Notes under the pieces: generated by a model
What the model was told of the DNA's origin: nothing
Databases searched by the model: none
The model's input: only the letters and a program-made list of their open reading frames with translations
Made by a program: the position numbers and the translations under genes
From: an uncultured Anaeromyxobacter sp.
GTDB taxonomy: Bacteria; Myxococcota; Myxococcia; Myxococcales; Anaeromyxobacteraceae
DNA: 63,995 nucleotides
Reading direction: 5' to 3'
NCBI GenBank assembly: GCA_903874275.1
Contig: CAIQRS010000062.1
Coordinates: 1 to 63,995, forward strand
Shown here: positions 10,812 through 23,826 of the stretch, piece by piece
Layout: each line of letters begins with the position of its first letter
Numbering within the stretch: the stretch's first letter is position 1

Positions 10812-12248
10812 GTGCACCCTGCGCTCGCCGCGGCGCTCCTCTCCCTCCTGGCCGCTCAGGCGCAGGTCCCGGCCGATCCTCCCGCGGAGCCGCAACCCTC
10901 CCCGGCGATCGAGGCGCCGTCCATCGGCGAGGACGAGCCCCCCGCCGTGTCCGGGGCCGAGGTGGCGGTCGAGGCACGGCTCCCGGGAAACTCCGTCCCT
11001 CCCCCGACGCCGGTGGGGCTCTCCGACGTGATCGGGCGCTCGGAGGAAGCGGCGAACGAGGACCTGCGCCGATCCCGGGTCCCGTTCCTCCCGTCGGCCT
11101 CGGCTCCGGTGCGGAACCGGACCGGAACCCACCTGGCGGCCGGAGCCATGGGCCAGCTCCGCACCCGGAACGTGTCGGCCGAGACCGGATTCCGGCAGTG
11201 GGACACCGACCTGGAGGTGGTCCCGGGGATCTCGCTCTTTTCGGTCGGGCACAAGGCCCAGTTCACCCTGTCGTACGCGCCCCGCCTCTACTTCCCGGCC
11301 GTCTACCACGGGGTGGGGATGTCGATCCTGAACCGGGCCCGCCTCCGCCTGGACTGGAGTCCTTCCAAGGCCTGGGCGTTCGCCGTCTGGGGGAGCGGGA
11401 CCTACGGCGACTACTCCCAGCTCGTCCCCAGCTCCACCCCCGGGGGCCCCGGCCCGGCACCCCCGACCCTTGACCCGATCCGCACCTTCTCCTCCTTTCC
11501 CTACCTCGCCGTCGACGTGAACGGCTCCGTGACCGCGAGCCTGGGCAGGCGGCTCCGGCTCCGCCTCGCGGGAGGATGGGTCGACGTGGGTGGGGTGGGC
11601 GAGGCGGGTCAGGAGGCCCAGCCGCGCACCTGGGGTCCTCGCGCCAGCGCCGCGCTCGACATCCTCATGGGGTCGAGCGCCACCCTCTCCGCCACCTTCG
11701 CCGCCACCGACTCCGAGCTCGTGGGCGGCTCGGCCATCCGGATCGCCGCCGGAGCCGGGTCGTGGACGCAGCGCTGGTCGGGAAGCCTCGACACCTCGGT
11801 CTCGCTCGGCGTGGCGTTCGTGAACAACCCGCCGATGGCGAGCGCGACCCTGGGCCATGTCCTGCCCGTGGCGGGCCTGAAGCTCACCTGGGTCGATCCG
11901 TCCCGGGACCTGTTCCGGGTCATCGCCGAGCTGGGGCTGGGCCCGTACGTGGACACCTACCTGCAGGCCGCCTACCAGCGAATCACCGGGCGCGTCGGCG
12001 CCGAATGGTTCTTCCGCAAGGACTGGAAGCTCGAGGTCTCGCTCGCGTCGGCGCTCGTGCCGTTCACGATCCGTGCACCGGAATCCTACGGGGTGCTGGG
12101 GGCGTCGGCCGTCTGGAGCCCGGCGCGCTGGGCCACGCTGCTCGCGGGCGGCTATGCCCAGACCCAGCTCGCCGGAGGAACCGGCACGCGGTTCGTCCAG
12201 GTGACCGGCTACGTCTCGGCGTCCTTCCAGTCCCCCGACTTCCCCTGA
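10812..12248 (+). CDS. Outer-membrane beta-barrel protein paired with OPX lipoprotein (Wzp-like)
   Basis: 478 residues, read from a GTG 2 bp after the OPX stop; this start gives the signal peptide VHPALAAALLSLLAAQAQ. A Pro-rich linker follows to about residue 85. The rest is alternating short beta strands rich in aromatic residues (for example FTLSYAPRLYFPAVYHG and RLRLDWSPSKAWAFAVWGSGTYG), as in outer-membrane barrels, ending in a strand with terminal aromatic residues (FQSPDFP). In Myxococcus xanthus, short OPX proteins work with 18-strand barrels (Wzp proteins). Adjacency and size suggest the same here. It overlaps the convergent gene by 40 bp. Confidence 0.75.
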   Translation: MHPALAAALLSLLAAQAQVPADPPAEPQPSPAIEAPSIGEDEPPAVSGAEVAVEARLPGNSVPPPTPVGLSDVIGRSEEAANEDLRRSRVPFLPSASAPVRNRTGTHLAAGAMGQLRTRNVSAETGFRQWDTDLEVVPGISLFSVGHKAQFTLSYAPRLYFPAVYHGVGMSILNRARLRLDWSPSKAWAFAVWGSGTYGDYSQLVPSSTPGGPGPAPPTLDPIRTFSSFPYLAVDVNGSVTASLGRRLRLRLAGGWVDVGGVGEAGQEAQPRTWGPRASAALDILMGSSATLSATFAATDSELVGGSAIRIAAGAGSWTQRWSGSLDTSVSLGVAFVNNPPMASATLGHVLPVAGLKLTWVDPSRDLFRVIAELGLGPYVDTYLQAAYQRITGRVGAEWFFRKDWKLEVSLASALVPFTIRAPESYGVLGASAVWSPARWATLLAGGYAQTQLAGGTGTRFVQVTGYVSASFQSPDFP

Positions 12249-13600
12249 TGGCGGCGACGCCCGAGCCGGAGGAGAATCAGCGGGAAGAGAAGCAGCGGGA
12301 GCGCGTCCGCGACCGGGACGGTGGAACAACCGAACCCGGACTTGGTGGGAGCTGTCTCGGTCGTCCCGCCGCCCGTCCCAGCGGTCCCGCCACCCGCCGA
12401 ACCGCTGGTCGGCGGGGGGCCGAGCAAGGACTGCACCGCTCCGGGGACGAAGGCCAGGATCTGCGCACCGGAATTGAGGATGGCCTGGTCCTGCGTCAGC
12501 TGGCCCGCGGGAGGTGCGTCGGCGGGCAGGAAGGCGCCCTGGGTCGGGCCGGTGGGGATGGCCAGGACGGGGGGGCTCTCCAGGTCCAGCTGGAAGGCCA
12601 CGGGTGGACCGGCCGGGCGCCCGGCCAGCGGCACGAGCTGGAACGACGCACCGGCAGCCTCCTCGGCGACGAGCGCGGCCACGGCCCCGTCGACCGCGGC
12701 GACCAGCTTCAGATCCCCGCCGTCGTCGAGATCGGCCACCAGCATGGGCCAGCGGACCGCGGCCGGCAGCCTCACGAGCTTCCGGAGCACCCCGCCCTTC
12801 CAGCCGAACACCTGTCCCTGCATGTCGGCCCAGGCGATGCCGTGGTCGGATTTCCCGCCCCAGGCGACGAGCCCGCCCGGAGCGCCCACCGAGCCGGCCT
12901 GGACGAGCTGCGGAACGTCGGTCGTCACGCTCCAGCCGTGGAGGCTTCCCGTCTTCCCGAGGAACCAGATCACCGCCTGGCCGTCCGACCAGACCGCGCC
13001 CGGCACGGCGGCGGAGGCGATGGTGCCCCCGAAGCGCTTGCCATCGGACACCCGCACGGCGGCCAGGGTGCCGTCGACGCCTCCCACCACGAGGAGGTCC
13101 TGCCGGGAGGCCACCAGCACGCCGCGCGGAAGCTCGTGCCAGTCGACGACGGCGGGGATCACGGCCGTCAGGATTGCCACGGCTCCTGAGGGCCCCACGA
13201 GCGCCACGTCCCCGCTCTGGAGGACGATGGCGTGCTGGCAGCCGGTCGACGTCGTCACGGGCACGGCGGCGGACATGGCCTGGGCCGGGAGCGAGGCCGT
13301 CGTGACGAGCGACGCCGGGGACCCGGGGCCGAGCAGGAACACGCTCTTCCCGGAGGGGATGGCCAGGCGCGGGTCGGCGCCGGGGCAGAGGCCGGCCCCG
13401 AGCGCGGCGGAGACGTCGGCGACGACGACCGCCGCTGCGGTCGCCGAGCGGATGCCCATCCCACCGGGGGCGGAGGCGACCAGGATGACTCCGGAGGTGG
13501 GCTGGAGCGAGCCGGCCCAGAGGGGCCGCTCGTCGAGGAGGGCGGGAGAGGCGCCGAGAGAAGCGGCCAGGAGGATGGCGGTCAGGTTCATGTAGTTCAC
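12209..13600 (-). CDS. Exported protein with putative MYXO-CTERM sorting tail
   Basis: 463 residues of unknown function. It starts with a signal peptide (MNYMNLTAILLAASLGASPA). The body has repeated segments of the kind found in quinoprotein-like or beta-propeller folds (DGKRFGGTIASAAVPG, ADLDDGGDLKLVAAVDGAVAAL). A Gly/Ser/Thr-rich linker leads to GFGCSTVPVADALPLLLFPLILLRLGRRR: a Cys, a hydrophobic helix and an Arg cluster, the layout of MYXO-CTERM (TIGR03901) surface-sorting signals. The tail runs about 12 residues past the Arg cluster, longer than usual. The gene starts 2 bp after the stop of the 1067-residue exported protein, so they form one operon. Likely cell-surface or secreted. Confidence 0.7.
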   Translation of the reverse strand: MNYMNLTAILLAASLGASPALLDERPLWAGSLQPTSGVILVASAPGGMGIRSATAAAVVVADVSAALGAGLCPGADPRLAIPSGKSVFLLGPGSPASLVTTASLPAQAMSAAVPVTTSTGCQHAIVLQSGDVALVGPSGAVAILTAVIPAVVDWHELPRGVLVASRQDLLVVGGVDGTLAAVRVSDGKRFGGTIASAAVPGAVWSDGQAVIWFLGKTGSLHGWSVTTDVPQLVQAGSVGAPGGLVAWGGKSDHGIAWADMQGQVFGWKGGVLRKLVRLPAAVRWPMLVADLDDGGDLKLVAAVDGAVAALVAEEAAGASFQLVPLAGRPAGPPVAFQLDLESPPVLAIPTGPTQGAFLPADAPPAGQLTQDQAILNSGAQILAFVPGAVQSLLGPPPTSGSAGGGTAGTGGGTTETAPTKSGFGCSTVPVADALPLLLFPLILLRLGRRRHQGKSGDWKDAET

Positions 13601-13602
13601 CC

Positions 13603-16600
13603 TTAGTGGTTCTCGTCGAAGACCGACCTGCGGTCCCTCGGACGGTCGGCCCAGTCGGCCGCTGCGGGGTTGGCCGTCTTCTGGAAGGGGGTGAACTCGG
13701 GGTACCCGTTCCAGACCGGGGCTCCCTCGTAGCTCCAGCTGGGCATCGTCGCGGAGAGCGGGTGGATCATCACGAAGTCGAGGATGGTTCCGACCAGCGG
13801 CCCGCTCGAGACCACCTCGCTGGCACCGCCGTACAGGCTGCGGTGGACCTCATTGCCCTGCGGCCCGGTCAGGTAGGGCATGCGGAGATACGCGTCCCAG
13901 GGCGCTGCCCCCGCGGCGCCGTCCGGGTTCGATCCCGGGCTGGCGAGCGTGATCTCCAGGCGGGACAGCGCGCCGGGGCGGAATCCGGCCTGCCCGGAGA
14001 CCGTGTTGGTGTAGGCCCCGACCGCGGGCGGCAGGGCGTCCTTGGTGTCGGCGTAGATCTCGATGTCGATCGGCCCGGCGCCGGCGGTGGTGGTCCGGGA
14101 GACGACCTGCGACGGGTTGCCCGCCGCGAACCGGGTGACCGTGGCCGTCCAGGAGCCCACCACGGGGACGTGCTGCCGGAAGGCGTGGACATAGGACGCG
14201 CCCCGCGCCAGCGGCTCGTAGTCGATCGTGATGGACGACAGGCCGCCGCCCGACACGCCCTCGGTCGTCGCCATCCGGATGACGAAGTCGTTGTAGTCCC
14301 AGTCGTTCACGCCCGACCCGAGCATGTCCTCGAAGTAGAGGACCAGGTTCGTGCTGCGGCTGGCGCTCACGCCGGGAACCGCGCTGCGGGGAACGCCGTA
14401 CGGGCTGTAGAGGTTGCCCGTGTTCACCGCGCGCGCGCGGTACCAGTAGACCGTCCCGTTGGAGAGGTTCCCGTCGGTCACGGTCGCGCTCGGGCCGGGC
14501 ACGGGGATGGCCGTGATCACCGACCAGGGACCGGCCGAGCTCGTGGCCCGCTCCACCAGGTATCCCTTCAGGTCGGGGGTACCCGAGCCGGAGAGCGCGA
14601 CCGTCACCGTGCTGCTGGAGGGTGAGAGGGTCACCACGGGGGTGGGGGGCGGGGTGTTGTTTCGCGGCTGCCCCAGGACCGGCCCGGCGGTGCTCACGTC
14701 CCCGGTCGCCCCGGTGGCGACGACGCGGTAGTAGTAGTTCCCGTTGTTCAACGCCGTGGTGTCTGAGTAGACCGCGGCCGCGGGCGTCCCGTTGCCGGTG
14801 AAGGTGCTGCGGGCCGGGACGAGCTCGGTCCACGGGCCGGCGGTGGCGGCGCCGCGCTGCAAGGTGATGCTGCTCACCACGCCAGGCCCGGCCTGCTGCT
14901 CCCAGGTGAGGACGACCGCCGAGTTGGCCGATCCGGCCACCAGGTTGCTGATGGTCGCGACGCCGGCGGCGGGGGGGCGGGTCGCGGCGCTGGCGGTCTG
15001 GCCGATGTGGAGCCCGGCGTCGGTGGCGGTGGTGGAGACGTTCACCGAGGCGACCTGCCCGGTCGAGGCGGTGATGGTCACGTTCATGGCCAGGGCGGCC
15101 GACTCGCCGGGAGCCAGCGCGGGGAGGTTGTAGACCACCTCGGTGCCCTCGGCGACCGGAGTCACCGCGGTCTCGGGGCGGCCGGCCAGCGTGCCGTCGA
15201 CGTAGGTGAGGCCGTTCGGCACGGTCACCCGCGTCTCCACCGCCGTGATGCTCGACGACCCCTGGTTGGTGATGGCGCCGCCCATGGCGACCGTGCTCCC
15301 GACCGTGGCCGACGGAGGCGGGCTCACCTCGACCTTCGGGTTGAGCGGCGTGACCGAGGTGGCGAAGGCCATGATGTTGTCGTTCCAGTTGGACATGTTG
15401 ACGGCGATGGGCCCCCTCGAGTCGATCCGGAGGTAGGGGCGCTTGCCGGCCGCCGGGACGTTCATGGCGTTCCACTGAGCGGGCGTGATCTTCACGTCCA
15501 CGTACCCCCTGGGGGCAATGGCCACGGTCTGACTGAAGAGGGTGCCGTTCGTGTCGGCGTCGCGCACCCAGACGGCCGACTCGCCGGCGAGGCTGAAGAG
15601 ATAGATGTGGCTGAAGGTCCCGGCCTGGGTCGTGAGGGTCTCGGTCCCCGGAGGCCCGACGTAGACGACGAAGGTCTCGCTGCCGTCGGCGTTGAAGAAT
15701 CCGGGGGCGAAGTCGGCGTCGTCGCTGGTGCCGATCTGCCCGGTCTCCATCCAGTTGGCCTCGTAAACGGTGACGTTCCCGCCCGTGGAGGTGAGGTGGT
15801 AGAGGTCGTAGGTTCCGCCCACGTAGTCGGCGTGACCGAAGGGCGCGAGGGTCCAGGTCTTGATGACCGCCCAGGTGTTCGTGGCCGTGTTCCAGCCGTT
15901 CAGGGTCACCGTCGCCGGGACCGTGCCGGCGACGATCCGGAGTTCCTGCTCGTTCAGCGCCCCGATGTTGTGGGGGATGGCGAAGTAGAAGTCGTTGTCG
16001 ATGGCGTGGCCGGAGCGGCCCGGGACGAAGCCGGCGCCGTCGCGGGCCTGGTTCACCGTGGCAACGCTGTCGATCGATCCGAAGAGCGCGGTGACGTCCT
16101 TGGTCGAGACCACCTGGTACACGTGGCCGGGGAGGAAGATGTCCTTCCCGAGGCCGTACCGCCGGTTCAGGTCCTCTCCCTCGTTCAGGTCGGCGGAGAG
16201 GATCGGAGCCCCCGACCTCGCCTGCACCCGGGCGATGCCCGTGGTCGAGAGGACCACCGGGAGCTTCGTCACGTCGTAGATCTCGACGTGGGTCCCGTTC
16301 TCGTAGGCGAAGACGTCGATGTCCCGGTTCGTGCCCCCGGAGAACTGGGCATAGAGGAAGAACTCGGATCCGCGGAGCGTGCCGCTCGTGGCCGGGGCCC
16401 AGTCGTGCTCCCAGTCGGAGTCGGAGGCGATCATCACGCTGACCGGGAGGGACGCGTCGATGACGAAGTAGTCGCCGTCGGCCTTCGAGCCCCACTCGTC
16501 GTTCACCGCTCCCATCTTGAGGTAGATGACGATGCTCTCCCCCTTGGCGAGGCGCACTCCGTACTGGCTGTCGTCGGAATCGCCGTCGGCCGGGTCGTCG

Positions 16601-16806
16601 TACACGTCGACCACGCAAGGGGTGGTCGCGGAGCCGGCCTGCGCCGTGATGACCATGGCATTGGCGCGGCCGAAGGAGGCGGCGTTGGGGGGCAGGAAGA
16701 CCTGGAAGTGGGTGCCGACGTGGGACTCCTCCAGCGCCGGGGTGATGGCGGGAGCGAGCAGTGTTGCCAGAGCAGCGGCCGTGGCGAGGCGGATCCGTGG
16801 CGTCAT
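13603..16806 (-). CDS. Large exported adhesin-like protein (fibronectin III-like and LruC-type C-terminal domain)
   Basis: 1067 residues with a signal peptide ending near ITPALEE. The N-terminal 450 residues resemble an IgGFc-binding-type surface domain (GTHFQVFLPPN, DSDWEHDW, GHVYQVVSTKDVT). Next comes a DUF11-like repeat (SVTPLNPKVEVSPPPSATVGST to about 610), then two fibronectin III-like domains (about 620-800), and a C-terminal region with the acidic motif NDWDYNDFVIR typical of LruC/DUF4842-type domains. Probably an extracellular or surface matrix protein. It lies 37 bp after a glycosyltransferase gene and 2 bp before the MYXO-CTERM gene. Function is inferred from domain style only. Confidence 0.7.
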   Translation of the reverse strand: MTPRIRLATAAALATLLAPAITPALEESHVGTHFQVFLPPNAASFGRANAMVITAQAGSATTPCVVDVYDDPADGDSDDSQYGVRLAKGESIVIYLKMGAVNDEWGSKADGDYFVIDASLPVSVMIASDSDWEHDWAPATSGTLRGSEFFLYAQFSGGTNRDIDVFAYENGTHVEIYDVTKLPVVLSTTGIARVQARSGAPILSADLNEGEDLNRRYGLGKDIFLPGHVYQVVSTKDVTALFGSIDSVATVNQARDGAGFVPGRSGHAIDNDFYFAIPHNIGALNEQELRIVAGTVPATVTLNGWNTATNTWAVIKTWTLAPFGHADYVGGTYDLYHLTSTGGNVTVYEANWMETGQIGTSDDADFAPGFFNADGSETFVVYVGPPGTETLTTQAGTFSHIYLFSLAGESAVWVRDADTNGTLFSQTVAIAPRGYVDVKITPAQWNAMNVPAAGKRPYLRIDSRGPIAVNMSNWNDNIMAFATSVTPLNPKVEVSPPPSATVGSTVAMGGAITNQGSSSITAVETRVTVPNGLTYVDGTLAGRPETAVTPVAEGTEVVYNLPALAPGESAALAMNVTITASTGQVASVNVSTTATDAGLHIGQTASAATRPPAAGVATISNLVAGSANSAVVLTWEQQAGPGVVSSITLQRGAATAGPWTELVPARSTFTGNGTPAAAVYSDTTALNNGNYYYRVVATGATGDVSTAGPVLGQPRNNTPPPTPVVTLSPSSSTVTVALSGSGTPDLKGYLVERATSSAGPWSVITAIPVPGPSATVTDGNLSNGTVYWYRARAVNTGNLYSPYGVPRSAVPGVSASRSTNLVLYFEDMLGSGVNDWDYNDFVIRMATTEGVSGGGLSSITIDYEPLARGASYVHAFRQHVPVVGSWTATVTRFAAGNPSQVVSRTTTAGAGPIDIEIYADTKDALPPAVGAYTNTVSGQAGFRPGALSRLEITLASPGSNPDGAAGAAPWDAYLRMPYLTGPQGNEVHRSLYGGASEVVSSGPLVGTILDFVMIHPLSATMPSWSYEGAPVWNGYPEFTPFQKTANPAAADWADRPRDRRSVFDENH

Positions 16807-16843
16807 GGATCCATGTCAATTCAAGAGCTGGGCCAGGCGAAGA

Positions 16844-17964
16844 TCAGCGTCCCGAGGCCATCTCGTTCCGGAACGGCACGGTTCGTCCCGTCCGGGAGGC
16901 CCGGACCCGTTCCAGTCCGGCCAGGATCGGCTGGAACACCCGATCGGAGCGGTACACCAGGGCATCGGCGGCCGCCCGGGCCCCCAGGCGGGCGCAGAGG
17001 CCCGGATCCGCGGCCACGCGCCGCAGCGCCCCCTCGAGGCCCGCGGCCGAGCCCTCCGGGTAGAGGAGACCGTTCTCCATGTGCCGGACCAGCCTCCCGG
17101 GGGTGCCCGCGTCCGGCGCCACCGGGCAGAGCCCCGCCGCCATGGCCTCGAGCAGCGAGCGGCCGAACGGCTCGGGGCGGAGCGCGGTGTGGACGTAGAC
17201 CGAGCACCGGGAGCGAACGGCGTCGAGGTCGGGCGGCGACCTCCGCGGCGTGACTCCCGGTGGAAGGAGCTCGGGTGCGTCCACGGCGTCGGGGTGACCA
17301 GCGGGGAGCGTGGCGAAGCACAGCTGGAGCGGGGACGCGTCGGCGCCCAGCGCCCGGTAGGCGTCCAGGAGCAACGGAAGCCCCTTCCAGCCCACCAGCG
17401 CGGAGTTCCACAGCCACTCGCGGGCCCGGGGATCGCGTGCGGCGGGCCAGCGGTCCGGGTCGAGCCCCTCCTCGACCTGCGCAACCCCCGTGCAACCCAC
17501 CGCCGCCGCCATCCGGGTGCATTCGTCACCTACCGTGAATACCGCCCCGGAGGAGCGCAGCACCCGTCCGGCCAGCCGGCTCACCGGGAACGGCCCGCGC
17601 ACGTACTGGGCCACCGGCACCCCGGTGGCCCAGCCAGCCAGATGGGTGGCCAGGTTCGCGGTCGGACCGTTGTTGGCGAGCAGGACGTCGGGGCGCAGGC
17701 GGCGGCAGATCCGCCCGAGATCGAGCGCGCGACGGGTCTCCCGCGCGAAGTACCCCGCCCCCTGGATCCGCTCCCCGCGCCGGGAGAGCAGGTGCGGGAC
17801 GATCCCCTCCCCTTCCCAGCCCTCCGGCTGCATGGCGGCGACCTCCACGATCCACCCGGAGCGGACGAGAAAGGGGACGAGCGCGCCCAGGCTGGTGATC
17901 GATCCGCCCAGGCCGGGGCTCTCGTCGTGGACGAGGAGCAGCGGGGGGCGGCGTGGGCGCGGGG

Positions 17965-17968
<4 letters not shown>
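16844..17968 (-). CDS. Glycosyltransferase family 4
   Basis: GT-B type retaining glycosyltransferase, 374 residues, cytoplasmic or membrane-associated. The N-terminal half has ESPGLGGSITSLGALVPFL (the family glycine-rich acceptor loop). The C-terminal half has the donor-site motif RPEPFGRSLLEAMAAGLCPVAPDAGTPG, with the EX7E-type glutamates. Its ATG overlaps the stop of the hybrid kinase gene (ATGA at 17965-17968). Together with the two exported proteins downstream, this suggests it modifies a surface product or adds a sugar to the EPS unit. Confidence 0.85.
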
Positions 17969-20361
<2,393 letters not shown>

Positions 20362-20382
20362 GGTGCTCCAGTCGTGAAGGGG

Positions 20383-20700
20383 TCAGTGTACGGCGGGCGC
20401 TTCGGTCTCCTGCCCGAGGGAGGCCTCCAGCAGGGCGGCCAGGAGCGGCTCCACCATCGGCTCCTCCAGGACGCGGGGCGGACGGGCGACGACCGCCTCG
20501 CGCAGCTCCTGGGCGAGGTCCGAGACCTTCTCGAACCCGTACGTCCCCGAGGTGCCGTGCAGGCGGTGGAGGAACTTCGCCAGGCGGTCGCGCGCCTCCG
20601 GCTCCCCCTGGCCGAGCTGCTCCCAGAAGGAACGCAGGGTCTGCCCCTCCTGGAGGAGCTGCAGGCGGTAGGCGACGTAGGGATCCATGCGGCTGTTCAT
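20383..20700 (-). CDS. Small Hpt (phosphotransfer) domain protein
   Basis: 105 residues; the start at 20700 gives an ATGA overlap with the receiver gene. The core motif [16 protein letters not shown] contains the likely phospho-accepting His followed by GTSGTYG, as in Hpt four-helix bundles. No other domain is present. It probably shuttles phosphate between the hybrid kinase encoded next and a receiver protein; the adjacent one (20697-21092) and the NtrC-type regulator are the obvious candidates. Confidence 0.8.
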   Translation of the reverse strand: MNSRMDPYVAYRLQLLQEGQTLRSFWEQLGQGEPEARDRLAKFLHRLHGTSGTYGFEKVSDLAQELREAVVARPPRVLEEPMVEPLLAALLEASLGQETEAPAVH

Positions 20701-21092
20701 TGCAGCACCCCGGCGGCCCCACCGGGCCGCAGAAGAGGAGCGATCCCGGCGGCGATGGCGGCCGGAGGCGAGGGCTTGGGGAGGAACGCGTTCGCGCCGG
20801 CCTCCATGCCGGCGTGGCGCTGCGGACCGTCCTCGTGCCCCGAGAGGAAGACCACCGGGGTGGTCGCGCCCACCCGCAGCCGGATCTCGGCGCACAGCTC
20901 GGCCCCGTCGAAGTCGGGCAACTCGTAGTCGAGGAGCACCAGGTCGAACCGCCCGTCGCCGAGCAACGCCAGCGCGTGGTTCCCTGTGGTCGCGGTGACC
21001 ACCTCCACCCCGGCCAGGCGCGGCAGCGTGGCCGCCACGATGCGCAGCATGGCCTCGTCATCGTCCACGTAGAGGATTCGCTTTCCGTGCAT
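20697..21092 (-). CDS. Stand-alone response-regulator receiver protein
   Basis: 131 residues, receiver domain only. RILYVDDDE carries the acidic pocket, [13 protein letters not shown] the phospho-Asp, VVFLSGHED the Thr/Ser position and FLPKP the conserved Lys. The ATG at 21092 is chosen because the beta-1 strand starts directly after it. There is no Shine-Dalgarno sequence (the bases before ATG are CCCTCCC), and a candidate sigma-54 promoter would start the transcript 2 nt upstream. First gene of the operon that runs to 12209. Confidence 0.88.
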   Translation of the reverse strand: MHGKRILYVDDDEAMLRIVAATLPRLAGVEVVTATTGNHALALLGDGRFDLVLLDYELPDFDGAELCAEIRLRVGATTPVVFLSGHEDGPQRHAGMEAGANAFLPKPSPPAAIAAGIAPLLRPGGAAGVLQ

Positions 21093-21104
21093 GGGAGGGT
21101 CTAC

Positions 21105-21120
21105 TGCACGCCCTGAGCCA
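21105..21120 (-). promoter_or_regulatory. Candidate sigma-54 promoter for the receiver/Hpt/kinase operon
   Basis: On the minus strand this reads TGGCTCAGGGCGTGCA, with GG-N10-GC spacing and three mismatches to TGGCACG-N4-TTGCA. The predicted start is near 21094, 2 nt before the ATG at 21092, implying a leaderless message. Confidence 0.55.
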
Positions 21121-21145
21121 CGGTGGAACGCTGGAATCGGAGCCC

Positions 21146-21168
21146 GGTGTTCCATGTCGGAACGCACC
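21146..21168. promoter_or_regulatory. Dyad, likely enhancer site for the NtrC-type regulator
   Basis: GGTGTTC-N7-GAACGCACC. The core GTTC-N7-GAAC is identical in spacing to the site at 33368-33388. It lies between two outward-facing sigma-54 promoters, about 26 bp from the nearer and 72 bp from the farther. Another dyad of GGAAC half-sites, GGAACG-N9-CGTTCC, follows at 21193-21213. Confidence 0.5.
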
Positions 21169-21192
21169 CAGGGTCGGGGAAAGCCTGGGCGT

Positions 21193-21213
21193 GGAACGGA
21201 ATCGTCCCGTTCC
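21193..21213. promoter_or_regulatory. Second GGAAC-type inverted repeat in the divergent control region
   Basis: GGAACG-N9-CGTTCC, a perfect 6-bp-arm dyad upstream of the NtrC gene, with another GTTCC half-site at 21222-21226. Arm order is inverted compared with the dyad at 21146, so it may be a second or weaker site for the same protein. Confidence 0.4.
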
Positions 21214-21239
21214 GGCGCAGCGTTCCGTCCCCGGCCATC

Positions 21240-21255
21240 CGGCCCACATCGTGCA
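21240..21255 (+). promoter_or_regulatory. Candidate sigma-54 promoter for the NtrC-type regulator gene
   Basis: CGGCCCACATCGTGCA, GG-N10-GC, with four mismatches outside the GG and GC core. The predicted transcript start is near 21266, 3 nt before the ATG at 21269. If real, the activator would regulate its own gene through the adjacent dyads. Confidence 0.5.
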
Positions 21256-21268
21256 GCCAAACTGGAAC

Positions 21269-22773
21269 ATGAGCCCTGCCCGTGACGACGACCGCCCTGG
21301 CGTGTTCGTGGTGGACGACGACTCCCACCTCCGCACACTCATCGGAAGCTGGGTGGAGGCCGCCGGCTTCCGGTCGGTGGAGCTCGACAGCGGCGAGGCC
21401 TGCCTGGCCGCCCTCCCCGTCGAGACGCCGGCCGCGGTGCTCCTCGACCTCTCCATGCCTGGGATGGGCGGCGCTGCGACGCTCGACCGGATCCGCTCGC
21501 ACCACCGCCACCTGCCCGTCATCGTCCTCACCGCCAACAAGGACGTGGACACGGTCGTGGACCTGATGCGGCGCGGCGCCTACGACTTCCTGCCGAAGCC
21601 GGTGGACCGGACCAAGCTCGTGACCACGCTCGTGAACGCCATGGAGCGCCACGCCATGGCCATGCGGCTCGCCACGCTGGAGCGGGAGGCCGCAGGGCGC
21701 TCCATCCCCGGATTCGTGGGCGCGTCGCCGGCCATGCGGGAGCTCTACCGGCAGATCGACCGCGTGGCCGCGTCCGACATCTCGGTCTACATCCACGGCG
21801 AGAGCGGAACCGGGAAGGAGCTGGTGGCCCGGGCCATCCACGACCGGTCGGGGCGCGGGAAGTCGCCCTTCATCGCCCTGAACTGCGCCGCCATCCCGGA
21901 GAACCTCCAGGAGTCGGAGCTCTTCGGCCACGAGCGGGGCTCCTTCACCGGGGCCGCCCAGCGGCGCGTCGGCTGCTTCGAGCAGGTGGCCGGCGGAACC
22001 CTCTTCCTCGACGAGGTGGCCGAGCTCTCCCCGGGCGCGCAGTCGAAGCTGCTGCGCGTGCTGCAGCAGCGGACCATCCAGCGGGTGGGCTCGAGCCAGG
22101 AGATCGAAGTGGACTTCCGCCTGCTCGCCGCCACCCACCAGGACCTCTCCGCGGCGGTCCGCGACGGGCGCTTCCGCGAGGACCTCTTCTACCGCATCGT
22201 CGTCTTCGAGCTGGAGCTCCCCCCGCTCCGCGAGCGCGCCGGCGACGTGGAGCTCCTGGCCCGCCACTTCGTCGCCCAGGCCGGGAAGGAGCTGGCCGGG
22301 CGCGAGGTCACCCTCTCCTCCGAGGCCCTCGCCGCGCTGGAACGCTACGGCTGGCCGGGAAACGTGCGGGAGCTCCAGAACGTCTGCCAGCGGGCCGCGG
22401 TCACCTGCGAGGGCGACTCCATCGTCCCCGCCGACCTGCCCCAGCGCGTCTGCTCGGCGGTCGCCCAGCCCCGCTGGGTTGCTTCCCCCGAACCCGCCGC
22501 TCCCCAGGTCCAGCCTCCCGCGCCCATCGCCGCCGAGGGGTTCCGCGTCGAGGGGCTGGCGCCCGTCATCGGCCATCTCGCGCCCGATCCGGACCTTCTC
22601 CCGTCGGTCGGACTCGAGGGTGGCGCCGCCGCGGCCCTGACCCTCTCCGGGATGGAGCGGAACGCCATCGTGGATGCGCTGCGCCGGGCTGGTGGGAACC
22701 GGGCGCGGGTCTCCCGGGAGCTGGGCATCGGCCGCACCACGCTCTACCGGAAGCTGAAGGAGTACGGGATCGC

Positions 22774-22777
<4 letters not shown>
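21269..22777 (+). CDS. NtrC-type sigma-54-dependent response regulator
   Basis: Transcription activator of 502 residues. Receiver domain 10-125 (VFVVDDD, phospho-Asp60 in [17 protein letters not shown]), AAA+ domain with Walker A GESGTGKE (177-184), sigma-54-contacting loop GSFTGA (224-229, usual form GAFTGA), Walker B LFLDE (246-250), and a Fis-type helix-turn-helix at 462-500 ([22 protein letters not shown]). The ATG at 21269 is preferred over a GTG at 21191. There is no Shine-Dalgarno sequence. It lies between two EPS operons, as EpsI/Nla24 does in M. xanthus. Its stop codon overlaps that of the convergent WbpP-like gene (22774-22777). Confidence 0.93.

Positions 22778-23822
<1,045 letters not shown>

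Positions 23823-23826
<4 letters not shown>

Noticed and set aside
16861-16880. GTTCCGGAAC palindrome near 16866 as another regulator site
   Set aside because: It lies in the coding end of a glycosyltransferase gene, with different spacing from the GTTC-N7-GAAC sites and no promoter nearby.
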